DNA of 64,000 nt from Planctomycetota bacterium (GTDB lineage Bacteria > Planctomycetota > Phycisphaerae > SM23-33), in assembly GCA_022705325.1 (NCBI GenBank), contig JAKJER010000007.1, positions 62,001 to 126,000 of the forward strand. Direction: 5' to 3'. The first letter of the stretch is position 1. The number at the start of each line of letters is the position of its first letter. The position numbers and the translations under genes were made by a program. Below are positions 9,020 through 17,584 of the stretch, one piece after another. The notes under the pieces were generated by a model. That model saw only the letters and a list, made by a program, of their open reading frames with translations. It was not told the origin of the DNA and did not search any database.

Positions 9020-9202
9020 GGACGCAGAGACGCAGAGGTACAGAGGTAATAAGAGTTTAGAGAGAGAAGGAAAGGCCGCGGAGGGATCCCCGTCGGCTTT
9101 TGCGCTCCAGTGGGGGACGCTATCGAAGCGAACGGTCCTTCTCTCGCTCCGCCTTTCTCTGTCTTTCTTTCTCTCTCTTCTTCTCTCTGCGTCTCTGCGT
9201 CC
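9020..9202. repeat. Long inverted repeat with purine-rich and pyrimidine-rich arms
   Basis: GGACGCAGAGACGCAGAG (9020-9037) has a perfect 18-bp inverted copy at 9185-9202. Inside, a purine-rich stretch (about 9055-9085) faces a pyrimidine-rich stretch (about 9138-9188), so the arms continue imperfectly. The element fills most of the 285-nt gap before the sigma factor gene and contains no credible gene. Confidence 0.75.
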
Positions 9203-9277
9203 CGCCGTTCAATCCGCAATCCGAAATTATTCTTGTTGGGTTTGGCCCGGCCGCGAGGATTATAGACGAGAACGGAT

Positions 9278-9808
9278 ATGACCCAACCGGATCATCGCAT
9301 CTTCATGAAGCATTTCCTGGCCGTTGAGGCGGTCTTGAAGGCGTATCTGCTGTCGGCGACCGGCGACCTGAATACGGCCGACGAACTGCTTGGCGAAATC
9401 TCGAGCGTGCTGTGGGAGAAGTTCGACCGCTACGACCCCGCCAGGCCGTTCCGCCACTGGGCGCTCGGCGTGGCCAGGGTCGAAGTGTTGAAACACCGCC
9501 AGTCGCTCGCGCGGGGGCGGGAGGTTCTCTCGCCGCAAGCCATTGACGCGCTTGCCGATGCGGCGGATCACCATGCCGCCGAACTCGACGACCGACTCGT
9601 CCACCTGCGCGGCTGCCTGGAATCGATCGGGGCATCGACTCGGAATCTGCTTCGGCTTCGATACTGGCGCCGCCTGCGGATAAGCGAGATCGCCAGGCAG
9701 CTCGGAAAGAGCACCGCGGCGGTGGAAATGACGCTGGTTCGGGCGCGGCGGGGACTTCGAGATTGCGTCGAGGGCAAGGCGGCGCGAGCGGCAGGAGGCG
9801 GATCATGA
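9278..9808 (+). CDS. ECF-type RNA polymerase sigma factor
   Basis: This is a 176-aa sigma-70-family factor with only regions 2 and 4. Region 2 includes DLNTADELLGEISSVLWEKF and PARPFRHWALGVARVEVLKHR; region 4 is the helix-turn-helix LRISEIARQLGKSTAAVEMT followed by LVRARRGLRDCV. This is the planctomycete-expanded ECF type usually paired with a FecR-like partner. Its stop overlaps the next gene's start (ATGA at 9805-9808), so factor and presumed regulator are translationally coupled. Target promoters are not evident from this window. Confidence 0.93.
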   Translation: MTQPDHRIFMKHFLAVEAVLKAYLLSATGDLNTADELLGEISSVLWEKFDRYDPARPFRHWALGVARVEVLKHRQSLARGREVLSPQAIDALADAADHHAAELDDRLVHLRGCLESIGASTRNLLRLRYWRRLRISEIARQLGKSTAAVEMTLVRARRGLRDCVEGKAARAAGGGS

Positions 9809-11724
9809 ACGAAACGCCTGACGATCTGATTTCCCGGTACTTGAGCGGCCAGGCCGAGCCGGCGGACGTGCGACGTCTGGACGAGCTGGTGCAGACGGAC
9901 GCCAAGGTGCGGCGCGATCTGTTCCTGGCGTCGGCGCTGGATTCGCACATGCAGGAGTGCCTTGGCGAGAGCGCCGAAGCCGAAACCGATCGGCCGGCGT
10001 GGTGGCGGTCCGGAGTGCTGCGGGCGGCGGCCGCGATGCTGCTTGTGGCGGCGGGCCTGGCGATATTCCTGGGGGGGTATCCCGCCCCGACGGCCTCGGG
10101 CGCGTACCGCGTCGTCGGCGGCGGGCCCGTTCAGCGGGGTTCGGTGATCGTCGCGGAAGGCGGCCCGGCCCGGGTGGCCCTGGGCGGGTACTGCCGGGTC
10201 ACCCTCGACGCGGGCGGGTCGCTGAGAATCGCGGGGACCAAACGGGCCGAGGAAGTGGTGCTGTGCGAGGGCCGGGCCACCTGCGAAGCCGACAGCAACA
10301 CCGGCACGTTCGCCGTTCGCTCCGACGTCGGGGCTGTTTCGGTGACGGGAACCAGATTCGCCGTGGAAATGATCGAAGATCAAGGAGACCAGGACATGTT
10401 TGGCAGACGAATGGCCGTCAGCGTGTTGACCGGGGCTGTGCTCGTAAGCGGAACGTGGGGTCAGATGACCCTTCAGGCCGGCGAAAACGCCAGCACCCCG
10501 CCGCCCGAAGCGGTGCTGCGAACGATCGTCGCGGGCCTGGGCTTGCCCGCGGCCGACGAGAAGAAGATCGAGCAGTTGCTGTCGAGTGAGCGGGTGAAGG
10601 CCTTCCGCAGCGAGTACCGCACCGCGTTGCGGCGAGACCTGTTCGAGGTGGCGCACAAGACGCTGAGTACCACGTTGCCGAAGGCGATGCCCCAGAAGGT
10701 GGCCCCCAAGGTGCAGGCGATTCGCTCCAAGCTTCGCGCGGGCCCACCCAAGGGCGGCGACATCGCGCGTATTCGCCTGGCGGTGCAGCAGCGGGCTCGC
10801 GTCGTCATGATGCCGCTCATCCACAAGACCGCCGACGACCTGGCCGCCAAGGGCGCCGCCGACGACCACCTGATCGCGTCGGTGCTGGCGAAGAAGGTCC
10901 GCGCCAAGCTGCCCGAGGACAAGGTGGCGGCGTTCGACGCGGCCGTTGCCGCCGCGAAGATTCCCGACCCCGCCCCCGAATATCTCGCCCAGGCCGGCCA
11001 GCGCGTCCAGGACGCGATCAAGGCGTACGATCCCGACTTGACGGAGATCATCGACCCGAAGACCGGACAACTGATCATCTCTGACGCGGAACTGGGCGTG
11101 CAGTTGAGTAACCCCGCCGCGGACAAGCGGATCGCCGCGAAGCTGACCGACATTCTGGCCGGGCTCAACCTCCCGGAGGCCGTGCAGACCAAGGTCGCGC
11201 CGCTGGTGGCCGAAAACAAGATCGAGGCCCAGCGGGCGGCGGCGTACTCGGCCCTTCGCGAAAAGCTGTTTGCCGCGGCGCGGGAGCGGCTCCAGGCCGG
11301 GATGTCCCAGAAGATGCCCGCGAAAGTGCAGAAGAAGGTGACGGCCATTCGCATGAATCTCAAGGCCGGCGGCCCCCCCAGCGCCGATGAACTGGCGAAC
11401 ATCCAGAAGGCCTCCATGGCCAAGGCCCGGACGACGATGATGCCCCTGCTGCATCAGGCGGCCGACAGTGCCGCGGCTGACGCGATCAAGGACGACAATG
11501 TCACCGCGGCTAGCCTGGCCGGCGCGGTACGAGCGAAACTGACCCCCGAGCAGGTCGAAGCGTTCAACGCGGCACTGGCCAAGGCCCAGGTCGCGGGGGA
11601 CGAGTCGGCGTACGTTGCGCAGGCCCAGGCGAAGATCGACGCGGCCATCGACGCGTACGACCCGGACCTGGAGGGAATCGTGGACTCCAAGACCGGCAAG
11701 GTCCTCGTGAGTGACGTCGAATAG
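9805..11724 (+). CDS. FecR-like membrane protein with duplicated C-terminal domain
   Basis: A cytoplasmic N-terminal zinc-finger-like segment (LISRYLSGQAEPADVRRLDE) resembles planctomycete anti-sigma/FecR proteins. It is followed by one membrane helix (about residues 72-92) and a FecR domain (about 105-225; GRATCEADSNTGTFAVRSDV, SVTGTRFAVE). The rest is two tandem copies of a ~200-residue helical unit (about 232-435 and 436-639), each ending in YDPDL..I(I/V)D.KTG..(I/V)SD. Coupling to the sigma gene suggests it senses an envelope signal and controls the sigma factor. I do not recognise the duplicated unit. Start chosen at 9805 because of the ATGA overlap. Confidence 0.85.
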   Translation: MNETPDDLISRYLSGQAEPADVRRLDELVQTDAKVRRDLFLASALDSHMQECLGESAEAETDRPAWWRSGVLRAAAAMLLVAAGLAIFLGGYPAPTASGAYRVVGGGPVQRGSVIVAEGGPARVALGGYCRVTLDAGGSLRIAGTKRAEEVVLCEGRATCEADSNTGTFAVRSDVGAVSVTGTRFAVEMIEDQGDQDMFGRRMAVSVLTGAVLVSGTWGQMTLQAGENASTPPPEAVLRTIVAGLGLPAADEKKIEQLLSSERVKAFRSEYRTALRRDLFEVAHKTLSTTLPKAMPQKVAPKVQAIRSKLRAGPPKGGDIARIRLAVQQRARVVMMPLIHKTADDLAAKGAADDHLIASVLAKKVRAKLPEDKVAAFDAAVAAAKIPDPAPEYLAQAGQRVQDAIKAYDPDLTEIIDPKTGQLIISDAELGVQLSNPAADKRIAAKLTDILAGLNLPEAVQTKVAPLVAENKIEAQRAAAYSALREKLFAAARERLQAGMSQKMPAKVQKKVTAIRMNLKAGGPPSADELANIQKASMAKARTTMMPLLHQAADSAAADAIKDDNVTAASLAGAVRAKLTPEQVEAFNAALAKAQVAGDESAYVAQAQAKIDAAIDAYDPDLEGIVDSKTGKVLVSDVE

Positions 11725-11734
11725 GCAGGTCCTT

Positions 11735-13516
11735 ATGAATACTCCACAAGCATCGTCCGATACGCCTCCGTCCCGGTCCCTGGTCGGGAAGATCGGCCAG
11801 GGTCTGCTGAAGGTCCTCACGCTCTTTGTCATCCTCGAGCCGATCTGGATGCTCCTGCCGTTCGCGGGGTTCCTGTACGGCTCGGTGCTTCAGATCCAGA
11901 CGCTCAACCGCAACCCGCAGACGGCGTGGCTGACGCACTTCGTGTTCCCGGTGCTCACGCTCGGATGGGCAGGCCCGGTGATGGTCATCCTCGGGCTGGC
12001 CGTGTTCGTGGTCGGGGCCAGCCAGATCTACTGGGCGAAGATCCGCCGGTCGGGGATCGTGACGAAGGGCCTGTACCGTTTCGTGCGACACCCCCAGTAC
12101 ATCGCCCTGACGCTGTTCGGGCTCGGGCTGCTGCTGGCCTGGGGTCGGGCGATCATGTTCATCGCGTTCTTCCTGATGATGTTCCTGTACTACTACCTGA
12201 CCAAGAGCGAGGAGCGCACGTGCATTCGGTTGTTCGGCGACGCCTATCGCGCGTACCGCGAGCGCACGTCGTTCATCATCCCGGGCGACCGGTTCCTGCG
12301 CCCGCTTCGGGCCAGGCTCCCCGGTGTGAACCTGCCCGCGCCGGTGCGGGCAAGCCTCGCGTTCGTGCTGACGATGGGGGTGTGCTTCGGGTCGATGTGG
12401 CTGATCCAGACGATCAAGATAGCCTGCCGCAGCGTGCCCTACCTGGCGGCAACGGTTGATCTGGGTCCCGCGCGGGATGCGTCGCTGAACGTGCCGATGA
12501 CCGCCGGCCAGGGCGGGGGCATCCCGTTCGTGCAGGCCGGGCGAATCGCCGTCGTCCGCGGGCCGTATCGCAACGCGTCCGCCAGCGGGTTCGCCGAACA
12601 CGTCCTCCAGCGGGCGAGGCAGTCGGTGAAGCTGGATGAGTTCCTGGACTTCCTGGACAAGCCCGGCCCGGACGTGGCGATCGTCTTCTGCGGTCCGTAC
12701 GAGCCGCCCAAGGGGACCGACTCGGGCCCGGGCAGCTTTGCGGGCAAGGCGCCCGGCGGGCGCGGGCCGGGGGCCGATCCGCACGGCTCCGATCGCGTGC
12801 GGCTCATCCTGATGCGCTGCACGCTGGGGCCGAAAGCGACCATCGCCGATGCCCTGGGCGACAAGTCCAAACGCACCATCGTCGGCGGCTGCATCGCCCA
12901 CGTGGACCTCGACCGGCCCGAGGAGCAGGACATCGTGGTCGACGAGGCCACCGTCGCCGGACCGGGCTTCCCCGGCGAGGAGCGGTGGGACTACTTCTGC
13001 AAACAGTTCGCCGACCTGCCCCGCTCCGACGGCGTGCCTGCCGCCCTGGCCCTGCCCGGGCGCTACGCCCAGGCGCGCCTCGTGCTGGTGAACGCTCCGA
13101 TCCTCCGCACGAGGATCGATCCGGGTTTCGCCGCGGAAATCCGCGACCGTCTGGCCGGATCGGAGAAGTTCCGAAACCGCCTGCGGAAGGCGGGCGCCGG
13201 CGGGCCGGTGGTGGCCGTCGCGTTCCCCAGGCCCGGCCCCAACTGGTACAGCGAGCATCATGGCACGCCGCAGATCAGCCTGTTCGTCATGCTGGTTCAA
13301 CTGAAGGACGGCGCCGACCTGGACGACCTGTTCCGTCCCGCCAGGCGTGACCTGCTCAGCGCCTTCATCATCCCGATGGACTTCGCGATTGCCCCGCCGG
13401 CCGACAGTGTCGGCGAAGCGACCGCGATCGGGCTGTGGCGCGATCTGGAAGAGCGGTGGGACTTCTTCCTCAGCGGGCTCGGCGCCGAAGGACTGGCACA
13501 CGCGCACCCGCATTGA
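11735..13516 (+). CDS. ICMT/PEMT-like membrane methyltransferase with large C-terminal extension
   Basis: The first ~190 residues have several membrane helices and the isoprenylcysteine/phospholipid methyltransferase signature (GLYRFVRHPQYIALTLFGLG, then EERTCIRLFGDAYRAYRERT), which binds SAM and methylates a membrane-embedded substrate. A further membrane helix (about 205-225) leads into ~370 residues of soluble sequence I cannot assign. The ATG at 11735 follows the FecR gene by 10 nt with AGG upstream. Operon position suggests it belongs to the sigma/FecR response. Members without the extension are about 200 aa, so this is a fusion. Confidence 0.82.
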   Translation: MNTPQASSDTPPSRSLVGKIGQGLLKVLTLFVILEPIWMLLPFAGFLYGSVLQIQTLNRNPQTAWLTHFVFPVLTLGWAGPVMVILGLAVFVVGASQIYWAKIRRSGIVTKGLYRFVRHPQYIALTLFGLGLLLAWGRAIMFIAFFLMMFLYYYLTKSEERTCIRLFGDAYRAYRERTSFIIPGDRFLRPLRARLPGVNLPAPVRASLAFVLTMGVCFGSMWLIQTIKIACRSVPYLAATVDLGPARDASLNVPMTAGQGGGIPFVQAGRIAVVRGPYRNASASGFAEHVLQRARQSVKLDEFLDFLDKPGPDVAIVFCGPYEPPKGTDSGPGSFAGKAPGGRGPGADPHGSDRVRLILMRCTLGPKATIADALGDKSKRTIVGGCIAHVDLDRPEEQDIVVDEATVAGPGFPGEERWDYFCKQFADLPRSDGVPAALALPGRYAQARLVLVNAPILRTRIDPGFAAEIRDRLAGSEKFRNRLRKAGAGGPVVAVAFPRPGPNWYSEHHGTPQISLFVMLVQLKDGADLDDLFRPARRDLLSAFIIPMDFAIAPPADSVGEATAIGLWRDLEERWDFFLSGLGAEGLAHAHPH

Positions 13517-13517
13517 A

Positions 13518-13542
13518 CATTGACGATTGACTATTGAAGAGG
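13518..13542 (+). repeat. Dispersed ~25-bp repeat, copy 2
   Basis: CATTGACGATTGACTATTGAAGAGG lies directly after the methyltransferase stop and matches 8980-9004 at 23 of 25 positions. Confidence 0.7.
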
Positions 13543-13567
13543 GGGAGGCACAGAGCGCTGCGGGCCA

Positions 13568-13602
13568 TGGGGCCTATAGGACTCATAGGACCTATAGGAC
13601 CC
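13568..13602. repeat. Short tandem repeat of CCTATAGGA units
   Basis: GGCCTATAGGACTCATAGGA is followed by a further CCTATAGGACCC: three near-identical ~11-nt units, each nearly self-complementary, in the gap between two convergent genes. Confidence 0.6.
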
Positions 13603-13619
13603 AGGGTGCGAACCGACAA

Positions 13620-14531
13620 CTACTTCTCCGGCAGTCCTTCCCGCGCCAGCTTGTCGAGCTGGTCGGCGACCCACTGGTCGCGGGTGGCCTGGAGGAGGAT
13701 CTGCTCGAGGACGGGGGTGATGTCGATGAGTTTCTTGGGGCCGGGGGCGGCCTTGAGGATTTCCTGGCTGTCTTCCATGGGGACGGCGAGGTCGAACCAG
13801 CCGTGGACCAGCAGCAGGGGGCACTTGAGCTTGGCGGCCGCCGCGACGGCGGAGGCCTGGTCGGGATCGAACTGACCCATCTTGCCCGCCTCGACGACGA
13901 TCTCCTTGAAATGCTCGTTGCTCATGGCCGGAGCGATGGGGAAGAGCATGCGTCGCCCGGCGGAGCGGAAGTCCTTGTATGGCGTCAGGGCCATCACCCC
14001 CTTGCAGCGGGAGTCGAGGGCGGCGTACTGGATGGCGACGCTGCCGCCAAGCCCCGGCCCGAAGGCATAGAGCGGCGGGCGGACGGACTTGCCCTCCAGC
14101 AGGGTGTCGGCGACGAGCTTGACCTCGCCGGCCTCGCGGGCGCCGAAGGTGCAGTACTTGCCCCCGCTCTCGCCGTGGGCCCGCAGGTCGATCAGGGCGA
14201 CGTCGAAGCCCCGCCCGGCCAGCCGCTCGCCCAGGGGCAGGTAGCAGGCCTTGGACTCGCCCATCGCGTGCAGCAGCAGGACCGTGCCCTGGACGGGCTC
14301 CTTGCGGGCCCGGACGACCCAGACGTCCAGTTCGGCGCCGTCGGCCAGCTTCATCCGCCCGACCGAGTCGATGCGCTTCTGCTTGAGGACGTACTCGCCC
14401 GAGCCGCAGAGAGTCGAGGCGAGCTTGCCCACCGTGCGGTCCGGCACGAGGACGTGCCGGGCGTAATCCTGGTTCTGGCACCCCGCGACCAGGACGACGG
14501 AAAAGAGCACGAAATACGCCGTTCGCTTCAT
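13620..14531 (-). CDS. Lipoprotein with alpha/beta-hydrolase fold, nucleophile missing
   Basis: A 303-aa secreted lipoprotein (lipobox V-A-G-C) with an alpha/beta-hydrolase core: GTVLLLHAMGESK for the oxyanion loop, DVALIDLRAHGESGG, and GWFDLAVP for the acid loop. The nucleophile elbow, normally G-x-S-x-G-G, reads G-P-G-L-G-G, with Gly160 in place of Ser, and no His follows the expected acid position near the C-terminus. Either the protein is a non-catalytic relative or it uses a different chemistry. It stands alone, convergent with the methyltransferase gene. Confidence 0.85.
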   Translation of the reverse strand: MKRTAYFVLFSVVLVAGCQNQDYARHVLVPDRTVGKLASTLCGSGEYVLKQKRIDSVGRMKLADGAELDVWVVRARKEPVQGTVLLLHAMGESKACYLPLGERLAGRGFDVALIDLRAHGESGGKYCTFGAREAGEVKLVADTLLEGKSVRPPLYAFGPGLGGSVAIQYAALDSRCKGVMALTPYKDFRSAGRRMLFPIAPAMSNEHFKEIVVEAGKMGQFDPDQASAVAAAAKLKCPLLLVHGWFDLAVPMEDSQEILKAAPGPKKLIDITPVLEQILLQATRDQWVADQLDKLAREGLPEK

Positions 14532-14786
14532 GGTTGGTCCATCCTACTCTGGTGGCTTCAGCATAGTGCCCCCGGCGGGAAATGCAAGCACGGGAATTAC
14601 TGAACGGGGGCGGACCGTGGGCGGGCGAAAGCCCTGGACGCCTCTGTCATAGATGCGGGGTGTCTGCACCTGGACTTCCCCAACGGCCGCGCGGTTGCGT
14701 ATACTACCGATGACCTGTACCGTCGAACCCAGATCAGCGAAGGGGCCTCGGCCCTGGCGACCTGGTCGTTCTTCGGTCCGGCCCGC

Positions 14787-16826
14787 GTGGCCGAAGTGAA
14801 GCTGGGCAACGGCTTGATCCTCACGCACATGAACAATGCGCGAACCAGATCGGCTGTGCAGGACGGCGTGGCCAGCCCCGCCTGGGGCGACCAGTCCTCC
14901 GACCGCCTGGGCTACGACGGCGCCGGGCGGATGATCGTCAAACGCTTCCTGGACGCGACCGCCGGCGCCGGCGGCTACAGCTCCACCACCGCCCTGCTGG
15001 GCTTCACCACCGCCTTCGACAAGGCCTCCAACAAGCTCTACGAGCGACACCTCCACGCCGAGAATCGCAGCCACCTGTACCCGTCCCAGGACTCCCTGGG
15101 CCGCCTCGGCCAGGTCCAGCGAGGCACGCTCAGCCAGGCCGTCGACGGCACCGTCAGCGTCAGCAGCCCCATCACGCTGCCGGGCGCCGATGTGGACCGC
15201 ACCTACACCCTGGACGGCCTGGGCAACTGGCGCCGTACCGCCCACACCCCCGTCGGCGGGGCCCAGACCACCGAGGTCCGCCAGCACAACCCGCTCAACC
15301 AGATCACGCGGTTCGGCACGACGGCCGTCGAGTACGACCACGGCGACAACGCCGCCGATCCGGACCCGCAGGTGGCCGCCCGCGGCAACGGCAACATCGT
15401 CAACGACGGCACCCGCCGATACGTCTACGATGCCTTCAACCGGCTCAAGGAGGTCTACAAGGAAGATCCCGAGGATCCGGGAGCATTCGACGTTCAAATC
15501 GCGGCCTACACCTACGACAGTCTCGGCCGGCGCGTCCGTAAGGAGATCCCCGACCTCGGCGGCGGTCTGGGCGGCCTGACCGGCGACATCCCGGCCGGCA
15601 CGACCGACTACGTCTACAGCGGGATCCAATGCGTCGAGGAGCGCAATCCCTTTGGCGGAGGCGGGTCCACCGACACGGCCATCCGCCATTACGTCTGGGG
15701 CCTGTACGTGGACGAGCTGGTCCAGCAACGCGACCTGGGCAGCCCCGACGTGGACTACTACCCCCTGGCCGACCTCCTCTACCGAACCCATGCCCTGACC
15801 GGCGCGGCCAAGGCCATCGTCGAAGCCTACGACTACGACGCGTACGGCAACACCGCCATCTTCACCGGCGCCGGGCTCGACAGCACCTGGTTCACCGACG
15901 ACGACACCCCCGCCGATCCGCCAGACCCCGCCTGCCGGTACCTCTTCACCGGACGCGAGTACGACAGCGAGACGGGAATTTACTGGTATCGGGCAAGATA
16001 CTACATCGCGGACTATGGCAGATTCACAGCAGCGGATGCAATGGATTACGGTGACGGTATGAACCCGTACTGCTTCAACACCGGCAGACCGACTGTCTTA
16101 ATGGACCCGGATGGCAATCAGTCTATGCCAGCTGCCTCCCCGGGAACCGCCACTACTCAACCCACAACCCGACCTCGGTGGGCCCCTTGGCCGAGCACAC
16201 GGCCGACTCAACCATCCACTCAACCCACCCAACCGGCCAGCCAACCAGCCACACGGCCGACATATGTGCTTCCGGATGTGATCAATGCCATCGGCAGCGA
16301 TCCAGGCAAACAGAATCTCGACGACATAGACATCCCCCACTACGAAATCGCATGGGGGTATAACATGAAGGACGTCTTGGGACAAACGCACTTCCATGAT
16401 GATCAGATTACGAGCGACCTCCTTATCACCAGGATAAACCCCTTCCTCAGAGGCAAGTGTTGTCTTACGGCATGTATTATAGCCGGAGAGATGAATTCCT
16501 ACCGCGAGTTGCTTGCCATCAAGACGTTGCGTCACAAACTGGTTGCCGATCCCACAGACATTAATGACAAGACAAAGGCTATTCTCGAGGCAATCGGTGC
16601 ATATTCGCGAGCGCTGAAGCCGTGGATAGAAATCGGGAATGCCAAAGAAGCCATTTCTTGCCTTGAGGCCGCCATCCAGAAAGGCCTGGTGGGCAAGATC
16701 AAGTGCAATGAAACACCTGATGATCTCAAGAAGATGCTTCAGAACATGCAGGCACATCTAAAGAAGTACGAGGCGCTGGTCGGCGATAAGACTAGGCCTA
16801 CATTTGATAGTTTCAGGAAGAGGTAA
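14787..16826 (+). CDS. RHS-repeat protein, 5'-truncated, with low-GC C-terminal tip
   Basis: YD-repeat shell sequence runs through the first ~400 residues (RRYVYDAFNRLKEVYKED, YTYDSLGRRVRKEI) to the conserved RHS core end (YLFTGREYDSETGIYWYRAR, ending LMDPDGN). A Thr/Gln/Pro linker and a unique ~200-aa tip follow. The frame is open back to 14604, just after a TGA, and that upstream stretch is also RHS-like (LHLDFPNGRAVAYTTDDLYR) but has no start codon before GTG 14787. The gene has therefore lost its N-terminal secretion part. The tip is unrecognised; in polymorphic RHS toxins this position holds the toxin. No PAAR or VgrG gene is nearby. Confidence 0.8.
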   Translation: MAEVKLGNGLILTHMNNARTRSAVQDGVASPAWGDQSSDRLGYDGAGRMIVKRFLDATAGAGGYSSTTALLGFTTAFDKASNKLYERHLHAENRSHLYPSQDSLGRLGQVQRGTLSQAVDGTVSVSSPITLPGADVDRTYTLDGLGNWRRTAHTPVGGAQTTEVRQHNPLNQITRFGTTAVEYDHGDNAADPDPQVAARGNGNIVNDGTRRYVYDAFNRLKEVYKEDPEDPGAFDVQIAAYTYDSLGRRVRKEIPDLGGGLGGLTGDIPAGTTDYVYSGIQCVEERNPFGGGGSTDTAIRHYVWGLYVDELVQQRDLGSPDVDYYPLADLLYRTHALTGAAKAIVEAYDYDAYGNTAIFTGAGLDSTWFTDDDTPADPPDPACRYLFTGREYDSETGIYWYRARYYIADYGRFTAADAMDYGDGMNPYCFNTGRPTVLMDPDGNQSMPAASPGTATTQPTTRPRWAPWPSTRPTQPSTQPTQPASQPATRPTYVLPDVINAIGSDPGKQNLDDIDIPHYEIAWGYNMKDVLGQTHFHDDQITSDLLITRINPFLRGKCCLTACIIAGEMNSYRELLAIKTLRHKLVADPTDINDKTKAILEAIGAYSRALKPWIEIGNAKEAISCLEAAIQKGLVGKIKCNETPDDLKKMLQNMQAHLKKYEALVGDKTRPTFDSFRKR

Positions 16827-16831
16827 ATACC

Positions 16832-17536
16832 ATGCTTCCCTGGATTAAGACAGTATGCCTTCTACAGTGCGCATCATTGCTAGCATCATGCGCAATGTTT
16901 CCCGGCCAGCCTACCAAGTTCGGGCATAAGCCTGTTCTTGGTGATGCAATCTGGAAGTTCGAGCCGGACTGGAAACCGTTCATGTCCAGCCCGGCGTATG
17001 ATCTGTGCATCCGCTATGCTCCAGGCACCTTCATTAACCGCCGACAACTCGTCGTTACGTATGAACTCTTCCCCGGCGCGGATGCTGAAATGTTGGCCTC
17101 AGTTGAGACCGTTAATGATCTTGCGGGGGACATGGCCTCGTTTGTGACCATTGATGATCCTGATAAGGCTCTGTCATTCGTCCGCTTGCGAACCAGCCAC
17201 GCTACTCGGGATGTGTCAACGTTTCGAGACTGGATAGGCTGGGAGATATTCTCCGGTGGACGTGTTGGCCCTGGCGCTGGTATGATTAGCCAAGACCAAC
17301 TCCTCCTTGCCAAATGGAAGCCAGCCACCGTAAAGAAGGATGGCGACAGATGGGTAGTTGTTCGGCAAGTCCTTCGTCCATCGGCCAGCAACTTCCTGGC
17401 ATGGGATCGAATCTCCGAGTTAACCGAAGAAGTGTCAATACAAGGCATGTACACGTTGCTTAGGGAGAGAGATGTCCTTTCCGCCGACTTTCCCAATATC
17501 CTCCTCTTCGGAGTGCCTTCCAGCGTGCCGCCGTGA
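16832..17536 (+). CDS. Lipoprotein of unknown function beside the RHS tip
   Basis: A 234-aa protein with a lipoprotein signal (MLPWIKTVCLLQCASLLASC, lipobox L-A-S-C). The remainder is a mixed soluble domain with no family I recognise. It starts 6 nt after the RHS stop and shares the tip's lower GC (about half, against about two thirds for neighbours), so the two probably arrived together. By position it could be the immunity protein for the RHS tip or an accessory lipoprotein; the sequence does not show which. Confidence 0.75.
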   Translation: MLPWIKTVCLLQCASLLASCAMFPGQPTKFGHKPVLGDAIWKFEPDWKPFMSSPAYDLCIRYAPGTFINRRQLVVTYELFPGADAEMLASVETVNDLAGDMASFVTIDDPDKALSFVRLRTSHATRDVSTFRDWIGWEIFSGGRVGPGAGMISQDQLLLAKWKPATVKKDGDRWVVVRQVLRPSASNFLAWDRISELTEEVSIQGMYTLLRERDVLSADFPNILLFGVPSSVPP

Positions 17537-17584
17537 GGGCGGATTCACATCGTAAGCGCAACGAGGTGTCTTGTCTCTGTAGTG

